Below the pieces are notes generated by a model that saw nothing but the letters and a program-made list of their open reading frames with translations, had not been told where the DNA came from and made no database searches. Shown here one piece after another: positions 1-6,107 of a stretch of 6,812 nucleotides of DNA (within the stretch, counting starts at the first letter, position 1; the number at the start of each line of letters is the position of its first letter). The stretch spans positions 1-6,812 of the forward strand of contig JAUVKD010000047.1 in assembly GCA_030596385.1 (NCBI GenBank). Direction: 5' to 3'. The translations under genes were made by a program, and so were the position numbers. Source of the stretch: Methanosarcinaceae archaeon. Lineage in GTDB: Archaea; Halobacteriota; Methanosarcinia; Methanosarcinales; Methanosarcinaceae.

Positions 1-16
1 CAGTCATTGAACTCAT
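1..16 (-). CDS. Start of a further morphogenesis gene (partial, runs off the window)
   Basis: Only the first five codons (M S S M T) are inside the window. The ATG overlaps the stop codon of the tail tube gene in an ATGA arrangement. A GGTGA ribosome-binding site (minus strand, plus positions 24-28) lies 7 bases before the ATG, inside the end of the tail tube gene. That pairing is what supports a real start. In tailed viruses the gene after the tail tube is often a tail assembly chaperone, but nothing in these few codons identifies the product, so that is only a positional guess. Confidence 0.5.
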
Positions 17-1017
17 GGATAACTCACCGTCGTGTTAGTTAAATATGCTTCAACCTCATAGGCATCCACTGTGTCATATTGTGCTGAAAACCCAATCGAT
101 TGCTTTATTCTATCTCCAATTGTAACTGTACTTGTTTTGTACATTGCCCCTGGGATATCGATTTCAAGAGCGTAATTATACCCAGTATCTGCCTCCACAT
201 TTGTATCCCATTTGAAATTTAATGGCACTGTTGAAAATATACCATCTACATTTGGTGTGGTGTCTGACGTGGACCCCCAAAACCGCTGCACATCACCATC
301 ATCATCAAACCATAACTCAATTGTACCAGTTATACTGCGCTTCCCTGGGACCGCCGCTTCATAAAATCTAGACCCGTGGACTTTTCCAAGTGCAAGATTA
401 TAATTGTTACTTAATACCAAAGTTGATTTATGTGCCTGGGATGCATTGGTTGGGCCAGTAACTGTCAAATCCATGTTGTGGAATGGTTCAATTATGTCAT
501 ATGCACCCGCGGTTGAAAAATCATCAGAATTAATAGTTTCAGTGCGCCCGTATATATCAATGCTGCTCCTCAGTACATCATCAACCCCCTGATCAAGTGT
601 TAGGGTGTTCACGAGGCCATATGGCATTACAATTTGCTGATTTCCACCACGTTGATACCACATTGAAAATGTTTTTAGGTCGTTTGCAGGCGAATATGTA
701 TGTTTATATGCAGAAGTTCCGCCTTGTTGCGCTGATGTGGGGTTACCGATTGCCATTCCAAGCCAGTATCCAATATGTCCGCCAGGGGTCACTATCTGCG
801 GAACAGATCCGACCATGTGGTAATCAGACATTACATGATCTACTATGTGCCTGTGTTGTGCATTGCCCAAATCAATTATATTTGGTTCTGGATTTATACC
901 AGGATCGTCAGTGAAATAATCCCTCAATCCGGTCGATATGGCTGGTGAAGTACCCTTCGTAACTTCCTCTGCAATTACCATTTTTGCCAGGAATCCGGGT
1001 GAATTTGCTGTAGTCAT
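13..1017 (-). CDS. Tail tube protein
   Basis: This 334-residue protein is probably the subunit that stacks into the tail tube of a siphovirus-like tail. It is rich in beta-strand-forming residues and has no signal peptide or membrane segment. Residues 229-248 (ITGTIEL, then an Asp-rich loop, then RFWG) look like the beta hairpin found in tail tube proteins of the long, lambda/HK97-like type. The C-terminal third also alternates short strands and loops. An AGAGGT ribosome-binding site (plus positions 1026-1031) ends 8 bases before the ATG and overlaps the stop of the upstream tail terminator gene, which fixes the start. It follows the gp10-like and terminator candidates in the standard head-tail order. 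The family call rests on position and general sequence character, not on a diagnostic motif. A minor or decorated tube protein is possible. Confidence 0.72.
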   Translation of the reverse strand: MTTANSPGFLAKMVIAEEVTKGTSPAISTGLRDYFTDDPGINPEPNIIDLGNAQHRHIVDHVMSDYHMVGSVPQIVTPGGHIGYWLGMAIGNPTSAQQGGTSAYKHTYSPANDLKTFSMWYQRGGNQQIVMPYGLVNTLTLDQGVDDVLRSSIDIYGRTETINSDDFSTAGAYDIIEPFHNMDLTVTGPTNASQAHKSTLVLSNNYNLALGKVHGSRFYEAAVPGKRSITGTIELWFDDDGDVQRFWGSTSDTTPNVDGIFSTVPLNFKWDTNVEADTGYNYALEIDIPGAMYKTSTVTIGDRIKQSIGFSAQYDTVDAYEVEAYLTNTTVSYP

Positions 1018-1029
1018 TTTATATTACCT

Positions 1030-1491
1030 CTAAAATATTTCAATCACTTGTATTACTAATTCGATCATGCCACCAGTCATGACAATATATTTTGGTCGAT
1101 CTATAGCCACATGTCCAAAATATGAGGTCCCACATCCAATATTAAAACATTTACCATTCAAAAGCGCCCCCGATGCGTGTTGCGTTTGTAGTAAATTATA
1201 TACTGAATCAGTATATTTTCTAGCATTTTTAAACCGATTTCGACCTTCTAACCCACTATAAAAACAGTAAACATCATAAACCAGGTTCCATGTGATTCTT
1301 TTTGAATCTTGAATTACTTGATCATCATTTAATTCCGCATCCCTATACATGAACAATACCGACGGTGTTTGAATTACAGGCACATCAATATCATCAAACC
1401 ATACGTTTTTTGCTCCGATTTGACCGTCATGAATCAAATAATACAGTTCAGATTCAACATTATCTGTATGTTCATCTCTAGTTATTGTCAT
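1030..1491 (-). CDS. Tail terminator / tail completion protein candidate
   Basis: This 153-residue soluble protein lies between the gp10-like gene and the tail tube gene. In HK97-, lambda- and SPP1-like viruses that slot is normally filled by the tail terminator, a ring-forming protein that caps the tube and joins it to the head. Length and composition fit. It starts with a helical stretch (about residues 8-22), then strands with the V-x-FMYRD and W-N-L-V-Y-D-V-Y patterns typical of the alternating fold, a helix near residues 82-104 (GRNRFKNARKYTDSVYNLLQ) and strands to the end. Its ATG overlaps the stop of the preceding gene (ATGA), with a GGGG stretch about 8 bases upstream. There is no catalytic motif, so the call is mainly positional. 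Confidence 0.6.
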   Translation of the reverse strand: MTITRDEHTDNVESELYYLIHDGQIGAKNVWFDDIDVPVIQTPSVLFMYRDAELNDDQVIQDSKRITWNLVYDVYCFYSGLEGRNRFKNARKYTDSVYNLLQTQHASGALLNGKCFNIGCGTSYFGHVAIDRPKYIVMTGGMIELVIQVIEIF

Positions 1492-1862
1492 TTCTGCATC
1501 CCCTTCAATGCATTTTTCAATACTAAATCGGCTTCGTGCGGGAAAATCCTGATAACATGCGCATGTGTGCGCTCAATAAATCTCGGTCGTTTCGATCGGA
1601 CATTTGCGGCAAAAGCATAATTGACACCAGCGGCAATTCCTACCGGGTGCACTGTTGGATGTGCGTGTATCGATCCATACAGCGTCCCAGTCCTTACAGG
1701 GACAATCCTACGGTCCTTCATGTAACTTTCTCCCTTCAGAGATAGTCTTGTAATCAAATTTTGAGTGGCCTTGTGGACATTGACACCGGCTGTCTTGAAT
1801 GTTTTGATCGCTCCAGACGCATCGATCTCCACAGTTTCATTCATAGTCATCATCACACCCAT
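1488..1862 (-). CDS. HK97 gp10-like head-tail / neck protein
   Basis: The family clue is VPVRTGTLYGSI near residues 55-66, the 'P-V-(D/R)-T-G-x-L-x-x-S-I' signature of HK97 gp10-like proteins. It is followed by a G-V-N-YA segment and the RPRFIERT stretch that corresponds to the usual 'RPF' motif. The C terminus is helical (ADLVLKNALKGMQK). Proteins of this family act in head completion and tail joining. The gene overlaps the end of the connector gene by up to 26 bases and ends in an ATGA overlap with the next gene. The start is uncertain: ATG codons occur at codons 1, 4, 5 and 7. A GGTG (plus 1856-1859) stands 5 bases before codon 5, which makes a 120-residue product beginning at 1850 at least as likely as the 124-residue form. 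Confidence 0.78.
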   Translation of the reverse strand: MGVMMTMNETVEIDASGAIKTFKTAGVNVHKATQNLITRLSLKGESYMKDRRIVPVRTGTLYGSIHAHPTVHPVGIAAGVNYAFAANVRSKRPRFIERTHAHVIRIFPHEADLVLKNALKGMQK

Positions 1863-2433
1863 AATCTTCTACGCTGCCCTGGCCAAGCTTGAATGCATCA
1901 ACAGGCGCAGCGTCACACCGGCTTACCCCAGAATCATCGAAAGTACCAGCGGAAGTCATGTCTTTATATGCCTGCATTCCATCCATTGCAATCTTTTCCA
2001 TACTTGCAGCCCAGGCAAGCATGTCTGGGTCACCTTTTGCTTTTACTCGGAGGATTTTGGCAGCAGATAGGTACTTACTCCAATCGTCCTGATATTCAGA
2101 TGCAGGAGCGGTCAGATTCACAAAAAAGTTATCGATAATCCGGTCCGATTCACCGATAAATGAATTAATTTCTGAATCTGAAAATGCAATATAAACGGTA
2201 GCAGTGAAGTGCTCACCAGTGGCAGCCACACCGAGGGCTATTTCCCTTGGTTGTGTGAATGTATAATCGGTAGTCAGCGTGAGGGTGGTATTGTCCTTCA
2301 AGATCGTAGGCACACCAAACGCCGGGTTTGTCAGTACAAGATGTGTGCCCGAGTCAAGGGTTCCAATGATATCTTCCTCTATAAGCAGATCTGGAAGGAG
2401 GTTCCTAACTTTTACCGCTGTAGTATATGCCAC
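1837..2433 (-). CDS. Head-tail connector / adaptor candidate
   Basis: The product is 198 residues and starts with GTG at 2431-2433. A GAGGGG ribosome-binding site lies about 8 bases upstream, and the G of the GTG is also the last base of the preceding stop TAG. The N-terminal part (about residues 1-85) is strand-rich with Thr runs. It is followed by SDSEINSFIGESDRIIDNFF (about 104-123) and a helix-rich region with W-S-K-Y-L-S-A-A-K-I-L (about 138-148). That resembles gp6/gp15-type connectors, in which helices pack on the portal, preceded here by an extra beta domain. The tail is acidic and contains two cysteines. Position after the Ig-like gene and before the gp10-like gene supports a role in joining portal and tail. 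No motif is conclusive. Confidence 0.58.
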   Translation of the reverse strand: MAYTTAVKVRNLLPDLLIEEDIIGTLDSGTHLVLTNPAFGVPTILKDNTTLTLTTDYTFTQPREIALGVAATGEHFTATVYIAFSDSEINSFIGESDRIIDNFFVNLTAPASEYQDDWSKYLSAAKILRVKAKGDPDMLAWAASMEKIAMDGMQAYKDMTSAGTFDDSGVSRCDAAPVDAFKLGQGSVEDYGCDDDYE

Positions 2434-2726
2434 TATATTGCCCCCTCTACTTCAAATGAAGACCGTTTGATAGTTACCCGACCTGCCGAGCCAGTGCCGG
2501 TTACGTTATATTCCCATGTGCCGATATTACCGGTTGCAGGAATTGTATAATCATAATAATAGTCCCCTGTTGCATTTTTAGTCATGTCCAAATCATTCAC
2601 TTTGACCACCCCAGCAGGGTCAACAAGTTTTAGAGTTACAGCTGTTGGGTCTGCAGCTGCCCCGGTTGCAGTACTTGTAATATCTGCCTGAATCCGTGGT
2701 GATTCACCCACTTGATATTTTGTAAT
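2433..2726 (-). CDS. Small Ig-like beta-sandwich protein (possible ATT start)
   Basis: The protein looks like one immunoglobulin-like domain: T-A-V-T-L-K-L-V-D-P-A-G-V, then GDYYYDYTIPATGNIGTWEY and a final V-T-I-K-R-S-S-F-E-V strand. Such single-domain proteins are common in tailed viruses between capsid and connector genes, where they may be head decoration or accessory proteins. The exact role here is unknown. The nearest canonical start is GTG at 2709-2711 (92 residues), but the strong GGAGG (plus 2734-2738) is about 22 bases from it. An in-frame ATT at 2724-2726 sits 7 bases after GGAGG and gives MTKYQVGESPR at the N terminus (97 residues). I annotate the ATT form. Readers who accept only canonical starts should use 2711. 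The GGAGG lies inside the last codons of the upstream gene, so translation is probably coupled. Confidence 0.65.
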   Translation of the reverse strand: MTKYQVGESPRIQADITSTATGAAADPTAVTLKLVDPAGVVKVNDLDMTKNATGDYYYDYTIPATGNIGTWEYNVTGTGSAGRVTIKRSSFEVEGAI

Positions 2727-2729
2727 TGT

Positions 2730-3650
2730 TTATCCTCCTGCTTGTTCTGATACTTCAATTGAATATTCTGGTGAATTGGAACCGGCAACCCCATACTCAT
2801 TCGCTGTTGCTGTTATGATACTATATTCTTTTGATTCAAACAACTCTATAGAAAGCGGGAATGGTGTATCCAGAATGGCTGCTAAATCATATTCATCTAT
2901 GGCCTGTCCGTTATGTTCTGCTGAGTATAATTTAGATCCATCGTCGTTAAAAGCCAACATTAGGTGAGATACCTCGATGTTGGAATAATCTACTGCTGTT
3001 GAAATATCCCATGGTGTGCTGAGATTATATTCATGCGTTTTAAGCGATACACCCGAAATATAAATTACAGTGTACATTTTTTTACCGTCTGGTTTGAAAA
3101 AAACAGACGATGGGTACACCCCACCCACCCCAGACGCAATAACATATGTTTGTAAAAATGCGGCAGATGTGACATCCCAGGCAACAGACAAATCATACTC
3201 AAATATTGATGCAACCCCAGTGGTTGTTTCAGTATTAAAAAAATATACTTTTAATCCATCTGGTTTGAAAAACAATCCAGATCGATAATACCCGAGTTTT
3301 GTTGGTGAAGATTGTAAAAATGCGGCAGATGTGACATCCCAGGCAACCGATAAGTCATACTCATGAAATTCATAGAATGCAAAAAACGTATCCAGGATAT
3401 ACATTTTTAAACCGTCTGGTTTAAAAAATATACCTTGCCCGGAATCAATTTCTGCTGTTACATTCAATTCTTGTAGATACGAGATTGTTGAAATATCCCA
3501 TGGTGTACTTAAATCATATTCTTGCACAAATTGACTACCCAATGTAACACTATACATTTTTGAACCATCAGGTTTAAAAAATATACAATAGTTTGTCCGG
3601 ATGGTGGTGGCTGATTGAAGCAATACAGCAGATGAAATATTCCATGCCAT
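2730..3650 (-). CDS. Five-repeat propeller-like surface protein
   Basis: This 306-residue protein consists of about five repeats. Each has the plan (F/L)LQ - variable loop - FFKPDG-x-K-M-Y - variable strand - EYDLS-x-x-WD(I/V)(S/T)(S/T)A. FFKPDG copies begin near residues 24, 75, 127 and 184, and a diverged one (AFNDDGSKLY) lies near 228. WD copies are near 51, 104 and 158. The C-terminal 40 residues differ and are rich in Ser, Glu and Tyr. This repeat type is known from many marine virus and metagenome proteins and fits a beta-propeller made of NHL/YVTN-like blades. There is no signal peptide. A receptor-binding or virion-surface role is an inference. It is the first gene of the minus-strand operon, occupies the place where the major capsid gene is usually found, and is read from a promoter with a perfect palindrome one base before its ATG. 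Confidence 0.72.
   Translation of the reverse strand: MAWNISSAVLLQSATTIRTNYCIFFKPDGSKMYSVTLGSQFVQEYDLSTPWDISTISYLQELNVTAEIDSGQGIFFKPDGLKMYILDTFFAFYEFHEYDLSVAWDVTSAAFLQSSPTKLGYYRSGLFFKPDGLKVYFFNTETTTGVASIFEYDLSVAWDVTSAAFLQTYVIASGVGGVYPSSVFFKPDGKKMYTVIYISGVSLKTHEYNLSTPWDISTAVDYSNIEVSHLMLAFNDDGSKLYSAEHNGQAIDEYDLAAILDTPFPLSIELFESKEYSIITATANEYGVAGSNSPEYSIEVSEQAGG
3151..3201. repeat. Repeat inside the propeller gene, copy 1
   Basis: The first 35 bases (3151-3185) are identical to 3313-3347, 162 bases (54 codons) away, and similarity continues to 3201 with three differences. It encodes the segment reading EYDLSVAWDVTSAAFLQ. Other blades of the same gene are far less alike at DNA level, so this pair is either a recent blade duplication or was homogenised. 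Confidence 0.9.
3313..3363. repeat. Repeat inside the propeller gene, copy 2
   Basis: Partner of the copy at 3151-3201: identical over 35 bases, then differing at three positions, all synonymous or nearly so. It lies in the same frame 54 codons away, so recombination between the copies would add or remove exactly one propeller blade. Confidence 0.9.
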
Positions 3651-3651
3651 T

Positions 3652-3682
3652 ACTATATAATATAGTCATGAAGTAGTATTAA
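3652..3682 (-). promoter_or_regulatory. Promoter with palindromic operator for the propeller gene
   Basis: Reading on the minus strand, a TATA-like TTAATACT (plus 3675-3682) is followed by a perfect 15-base palindrome, ACTATAT-T-ATATAGT (plus 3652-3666), then one A and the ATG. The 40 bases ending at ATGGC match the portal-gene promoter at about 33 positions. The box is centred about 28 bases before the ATG, where an archaeal TATA box would place the transcript start at or just before the ATG. The palindrome occupies the polymerase-binding interval, so a repressor or activator bound there could control the operon. Box and palindrome are seen; their function is inferred. Confidence 0.62.
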
Positions 3683-3741
3683 TTTGTTTGGTATGGGCGC
3701 ATGGAAATAATTATGTAAGTTGTGCGATATATAAATTAATT

Positions 3742-4125
3742 ATGCCAAAAAATGCCAAAAAGGGCGGTTGGTCTGAAAATAAATTAAGAGTTGCTGAAGC
3801 AATGGCCACTGGCAGCGAGACACAAGGAGAAATTGCAGAGCGGTTTGGCATTGAACAATCCACAATATCCAGATGGAAACACGAGCCGGAATTTCTTCAA
3901 AAAATCGATGACATCACACTCACACTTGAACGGCACACCCTGGCCGGAATGTTACGCAGGATCGACGAACAGCAAATTAATACCACGGTGGGCGAAAAAG
4001 AGTGGTTAAAGATTGAAGAATTTCGGGCTAAATTATTAGGATTTGACAAACTGAAAGTAGAGCATAGTGGATCAGTCAAAACAGAAAACGTAACAATATA
4101 TATCCCAAAAAATGATCGAAATTAG
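3742..4125 (+). CDS. terS: Terminase small subunit
   Basis: The product is 127 residues from the ATG at 3742. It probably recognises viral DNA and hands it to the large subunit for packaging. Residues about 22-50 form a helix-turn-helix (TQGEIAERFGIEQSTISRWK), the DNA-binding domain of phBC6A51-like small terminases. A helical middle (residues about 53-105, including LERHTLAGMLRRIDEQQ) would serve oligomerisation. The short C-terminal segment KVEHSGSVKTENVTIYIP is the kind of strand that docks on the portal or the large subunit. It overlaps the large subunit gene by 14 bases. The frame is open upstream to a TTG at 3688, but the added residues do not look like the family, so I chose the ATG. 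No ribosome-binding site precedes it, and a weak TATA-like stretch lies near 3704-3714. Confidence 0.85.
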   Translation: MPKNAKKGGWSENKLRVAEAMATGSETQGEIAERFGIEQSTISRWKHEPEFLQKIDDITLTLERHTLAGMLRRIDEQQINTTVGEKEWLKIEEFRAKLLGFDKLKVEHSGSVKTENVTIYIPKNDRN

Positions 4126-5515
4126 ACCACAACCAGGACCCCAAGAACAGTTTTTATCATCTTCGGCAGATATTGTAATTTATGGGGGCGCGGCCGGAGG
4201 AGGTAAAACATACGGACTATTGTTAGAACCACTAAGGCATATTCACACCAAAGGATTTGGAGCGGTAATATTCAGGCGCACATCACCACAGATACGCAAC
4301 GAAGGCGGACTATGGGATACAAGTGAGGGGTTATATCCCTATGCTGGCGGTACACCAAAAGAATCAGTATTGATGTGGGATTTTCCAGCAGGCACATCTA
4401 TAAAATTTGCACATCTTGAGCATGAAAAACATAAACTTGATTATCAGGGCGCACAGATCACATTAATTGGATTCGACGAGATCACACATTTCACACAATC
4501 TCAGTTTTTCTATATGTTGAGTAGAAATAGATCGACCTGCGGGGTAAAACCATATATCCGGGCAACTACAAACCCAGACGCCGACTCATGGGTTGCAAAA
4601 TTAATTTCATGGTGGATGGATGAAGAGGGATTCCCAATACATGAACGGTCAGGGGTGATTCGGTGGTTTGTTCGTATTAATGATGAATTGATTTGGGCCA
4701 ACACACCAGAAGAAATCATAGAAAAACACCCAGAAGCACTGCCAAAATCATTTACATTCATTCAGGCAAAACTCGAAGATAACAAAATATTGGAAAATGC
4801 CGACCCAGGGTATAGAGCTAACTTAATGGCCCTTCAAAAAGTAGAGCGAGAACGGTTATTGGGTGGCAATTGGAAAGTGCGCCCCTCAGCAGGAATGTAT
4901 TTTAAACGAGAATGGTTTGAAATTGTAGATAAAGTGCCTCGTGGCGTATCAGTTCGTAATTGGGATATTGCCGCAACAGAGCCGTCGACAAACAACCCTG
5001 ATCCAGACTGGACAACAGGTGTAAAAATATTGGAGCACGAAGGAATAACATATGTCGTAGATATGCGACATGTACAATACACTCCTGCTGGAGTTGAAAA
5101 ACTTATAACCCATACAGCCTCAGTGGATGGTATTGAAACCGAAATTGCCATGGAGCAGGAGCCCGGTGCGTCCGGTAAAATTACAATAGATCATTATGCT
5201 CGCCTGCTAAAAGGACACATATTTCATGGTGTTGCGTCATCAAAAGCAAAGGAAGTTCGAGCAGGACCAGTCAGTGCCGCCGCTGAAAACCAACTTATAA
5301 AAGTGTTGCGTGCAGACTGGAATACTGTTTTTTTTGACGAGCTTGAAGGATTTCCCGAAGCAGCACATGACGATATTGTCGATGCTTTGAGCGGCGGGTT
5401 CAATGTTCTTGCTCAGAAATCAAAAGGAAACTATTCCGGCTTCACAGTCCCGGACGCAGGCAAAACCAAAATCCCAGGTCTGTCCGGCAGGTCAACAGGC
5501 ATACCAGGATTATAG
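4112..5515 (+). CDS. terL: Terminase large subunit (packaging ATPase and nuclease)
   Basis: This 467-residue protein drives DNA into the procapsid and cuts it. The N-terminal ATPase has Walker A GGAAGGGKT (residues 25-33, Lys32), Walker B LIGFDE (118-123, Asp122 and Glu123) and the coupling motif ATTNPD (151-156). The C-terminal RNase H-like nuclease shows its acidic residues in the expected order: Asp285 in NWDIAATEP, Asp299 in DPDWTTG, Glu348/Glu350 in MEQEPGASGK, and Asp420/Asp421/Asp424 in HDDIVDAL. This layout fits the family whose C-terminal domain is named after psiM2 ORF9. The last 35 residues are a Gly/Pro/Ser-rich tail with repeated IPGL. The gene overlaps terS by 14 bases without a clear ribosome-binding site. 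Its 3' end overlaps a convergent small gene by 85 bases. Confidence 0.96.
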   Translation: MIEIRPQPGPQEQFLSSSADIVIYGGAAGGGKTYGLLLEPLRHIHTKGFGAVIFRRTSPQIRNEGGLWDTSEGLYPYAGGTPKESVLMWDFPAGTSIKFAHLEHEKHKLDYQGAQITLIGFDEITHFTQSQFFYMLSRNRSTCGVKPYIRATTNPDADSWVAKLISWWMDEEGFPIHERSGVIRWFVRINDELIWANTPEEIIEKHPEALPKSFTFIQAKLEDNKILENADPGYRANLMALQKVERERLLGGNWKVRPSAGMYFKREWFEIVDKVPRGVSVRNWDIAATEPSTNNPDPDWTTGVKILEHEGITYVVDMRHVQYTPAGVEKLITHTASVDGIETEIAMEQEPGASGKITIDHYARLLKGHIFHGVASSKAKEVRAGPVSAAAENQLIKVLRADWNTVFFDELEGFPEAAHDDIVDALSGGFNVLAQKSKGNYSGFTVPDAGKTKIPGLSGRSTGIPGL

Positions 5516-5661
5516 TTTGGTATATTTATTAATTTCATATTGTCTAACAAATATTGTTCTGGCATATAATAATTGTGCCAATTGTCTACCAACTGTGATG
5601 TATATTTTACATCTTCAATTGATGGGTCTGAAATTTTAATGAAGATTATATCTTTAGACAT
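5431..5661 (-). CDS. Small protein of unknown function, convergent with terL
   Basis: The predicted product has 76 residues. Residues 1-50 (beginning MSKDIIFIKISDPSIEDV) look like a genuine small soluble protein with mixed charge and a Tyr/Asn-rich centre. The last 25 residues are encoded opposite the terL 3' end and read as a Pro/Gly/Leu-rich tail, probably constrained by terL. The start lies 11 bases after the stop of the zinc-ribbon gene, so it is likely the third gene of the minus-strand accessory operon. I see no motif and do not recognise the family. It has no counterpart in the right-hand copy of the locus, which is cut off before this point. It may be shorter in related viruses. Confidence 0.5.
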   Translation of the reverse strand: MSKDIIFIKISDPSIEDVKYTSQLVDNWHNYYMPEQYLLDNMKLINIPNYNPGMPVDLPDRPGILVLPASGTVKPE

Positions 5662-5672
5662 GGTTTAACATC

Positions 5673-5807
5673 TCAATTAGTTCCATCATGCTCTCCAACA
5701 ATTATACGTCCGCAGCAATTACAGACATACCGCTGCACTTTCCCTCCTTTGCGGATAACTTTACCGAATTTTACGATGTTATCCGATTGACATATTTTAC
5801 AAATCAT
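5673..5807 (-). CDS. Small zinc-ribbon protein (complete copy)
   Basis: This 44-residue protein has two Cys pairs, C3-x2-C6 and C29-x2-C32 (with an extra Cys at 31). They are separated by a strand-turn segment NIVKFGKVIRKGGKVQRY. That is a classic zinc ribbon, resembling the N-terminal ribbon of transposase accessory proteins, and is likely to bind nucleic acid or a protein partner. The start at 5807 overlaps the end of the 78-residue gene by 11 bases. Function is unknown. In a virus, such small ribbons may modulate host transcription, but nothing here shows that. A diverged, truncated copy of the same gene starts at 6247 and shares NIVKFGK and the first Cys pair. Confidence 0.75.
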   Translation of the reverse strand: MICKICQSDNIVKFGKVIRKGGKVQRYVCNCCGRIIVGEHDGTN

Positions 5808-6033
5808 TTGTTATTGTCAAATCTTCGAGTTCAGTGTCTTGGATAATCCCATGATCTCCAAATACTTCTACTTCACTATCTGATATTATAGATCGATAGA
5901 ACATTGTTTTATTGCAACGAGAACACACCCCATACAGTGAATATGTTGCATGAAGATAGTGTTCTCCCATTGGCTCAAGTTTTTCAATATACACAACTTT
6001 GTGCCCGAATAATCCACAGATTATATTTTGCAT
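5797..6033 (-). CDS. Small Cys/His protein, DUF1660-like (left copy)
   Basis: The product has 78 residues. It begins with the pattern C6-x3-GH11-K (IICGLFGHK) and carries a second pair, C37-x2-C40, in GVCSRC. This is the arrangement of small phage proteins of the DUF1660 type, and the four residues could bind a metal ion. The second half after FYRSIISDS is acidic (VEVFGDHG..DTELEDL). It is the first gene after a divergent promoter. A TATA-like box (plus 6061-6070) begins 28 bases before the ATG, and a tetranucleotide tract lies between them. The role is unknown; proteins of this kind are usually accessory. A 53-residue relative with the same motifs is encoded at 6259-6420. Confidence 0.72.
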   Translation of the reverse strand: MQNIICGLFGHKVVYIEKLEPMGEHYLHATYSLYGVCSRCNKTMFYRSIISDSEVEVFGDHGIIQDTELEDLTITNDL

Positions 6034-6039
6034 AACACT

Positions 6040-6060
6040 CTATCTATCTATCTATCTACC
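6040..6060. repeat. CTAT tetranucleotide tract
   Basis: Four exact CTAT units are followed by degenerate CTAC and CTTA units. The tract lies between the ATG of the 78-residue minus-strand gene (6033) and its TATA-like box (6061-6070). The right-hand copy has a degenerate tract of the same total length. Such tracts can gain or lose units by slippage, which would change promoter spacing. Confidence 0.85.
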
Positions 6061-6070
6061 TACTTATACT
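6061..6070 (-). promoter_or_regulatory. TATA-like box for the 78-residue gene
   Basis: On the minus strand the sequence is AGTATAAGTA, beginning 28 bases before the ATG at 6033. The same box stands 28 bases before the ATG of the unrelated 62-residue gene in the right-hand copy, although the tract between box and ATG differs. If this is an archaeal box, the transcript would start a few bases before the ATG. Confidence 0.5.
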
Positions 6071-6076
6071 TATCTA

Positions 6077-6107
6077 TTTATATTACTTTGTGACTATATG
6101 ATATAGT
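6077..6107 (+). promoter_or_regulatory. Promoter with palindromic operator, left copy
   Basis: A TATA-like TTTATATT (6077-6084) is followed by the perfect palindrome ACTATAT-G-ATATAGT (6093-6107), then one A and the ATG of the broken portal start. The box is centred about 28 bases before the ATG, which suggests a leaderless or nearly leaderless transcript. This promoter now drives only a truncated reading frame and the antisense strand of the truncated zinc-ribbon gene. It is identical to the right copy throughout. Confidence 0.65.

Noticed and set aside
404..2550. Several plus-strand open frames of 60-113 codons opposite the structural operon
   Set aside because: They lie opposite well-supported minus-strand genes, have no ribosome-binding sites and read as low-quality Cys/His/Ser-rich sequence.
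3727..3737. TATA-like stretch directly before terS
   Set aside because: It is only 5-15 bases before the ATG, so a transcript from it would begin inside the gene. It may be simple A+T richness.
3688..3741. Upstream TTG start extending the small terminase by 18 residues
   Set aside because: The added residues do not resemble the basic N terminus of the family, and no ribosome-binding site precedes the TTG. The ATG at 3742 is more natural.
4510..5151. Two minus-strand open frames inside terL
   Set aside because: They are antisense to the conserved ATPase and nuclease motifs of terL and have no protein-like features of their own.
5327..5336. Run of eight T as a terminator
   Set aside because: It encodes conserved Phe-Phe residues inside terL shortly before the HDD motif, so termination there would destroy the product.
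5673..5807. Insertion-sequence accessory protein, suggested by the zinc ribbon
   Set aside because: There is no transposase, terminal inverted repeat or target duplication nearby. The direct repeats here are explained by the duplicated portal start.
6093..6107. Bacterial -10 box (TATGAT) within the palindrome
   Set aside because: No -35-like hexamer is found 16-18 bases upstream, and the site is too close to the ATG. The symmetry plus upstream TATA-like box gives a better explanation.
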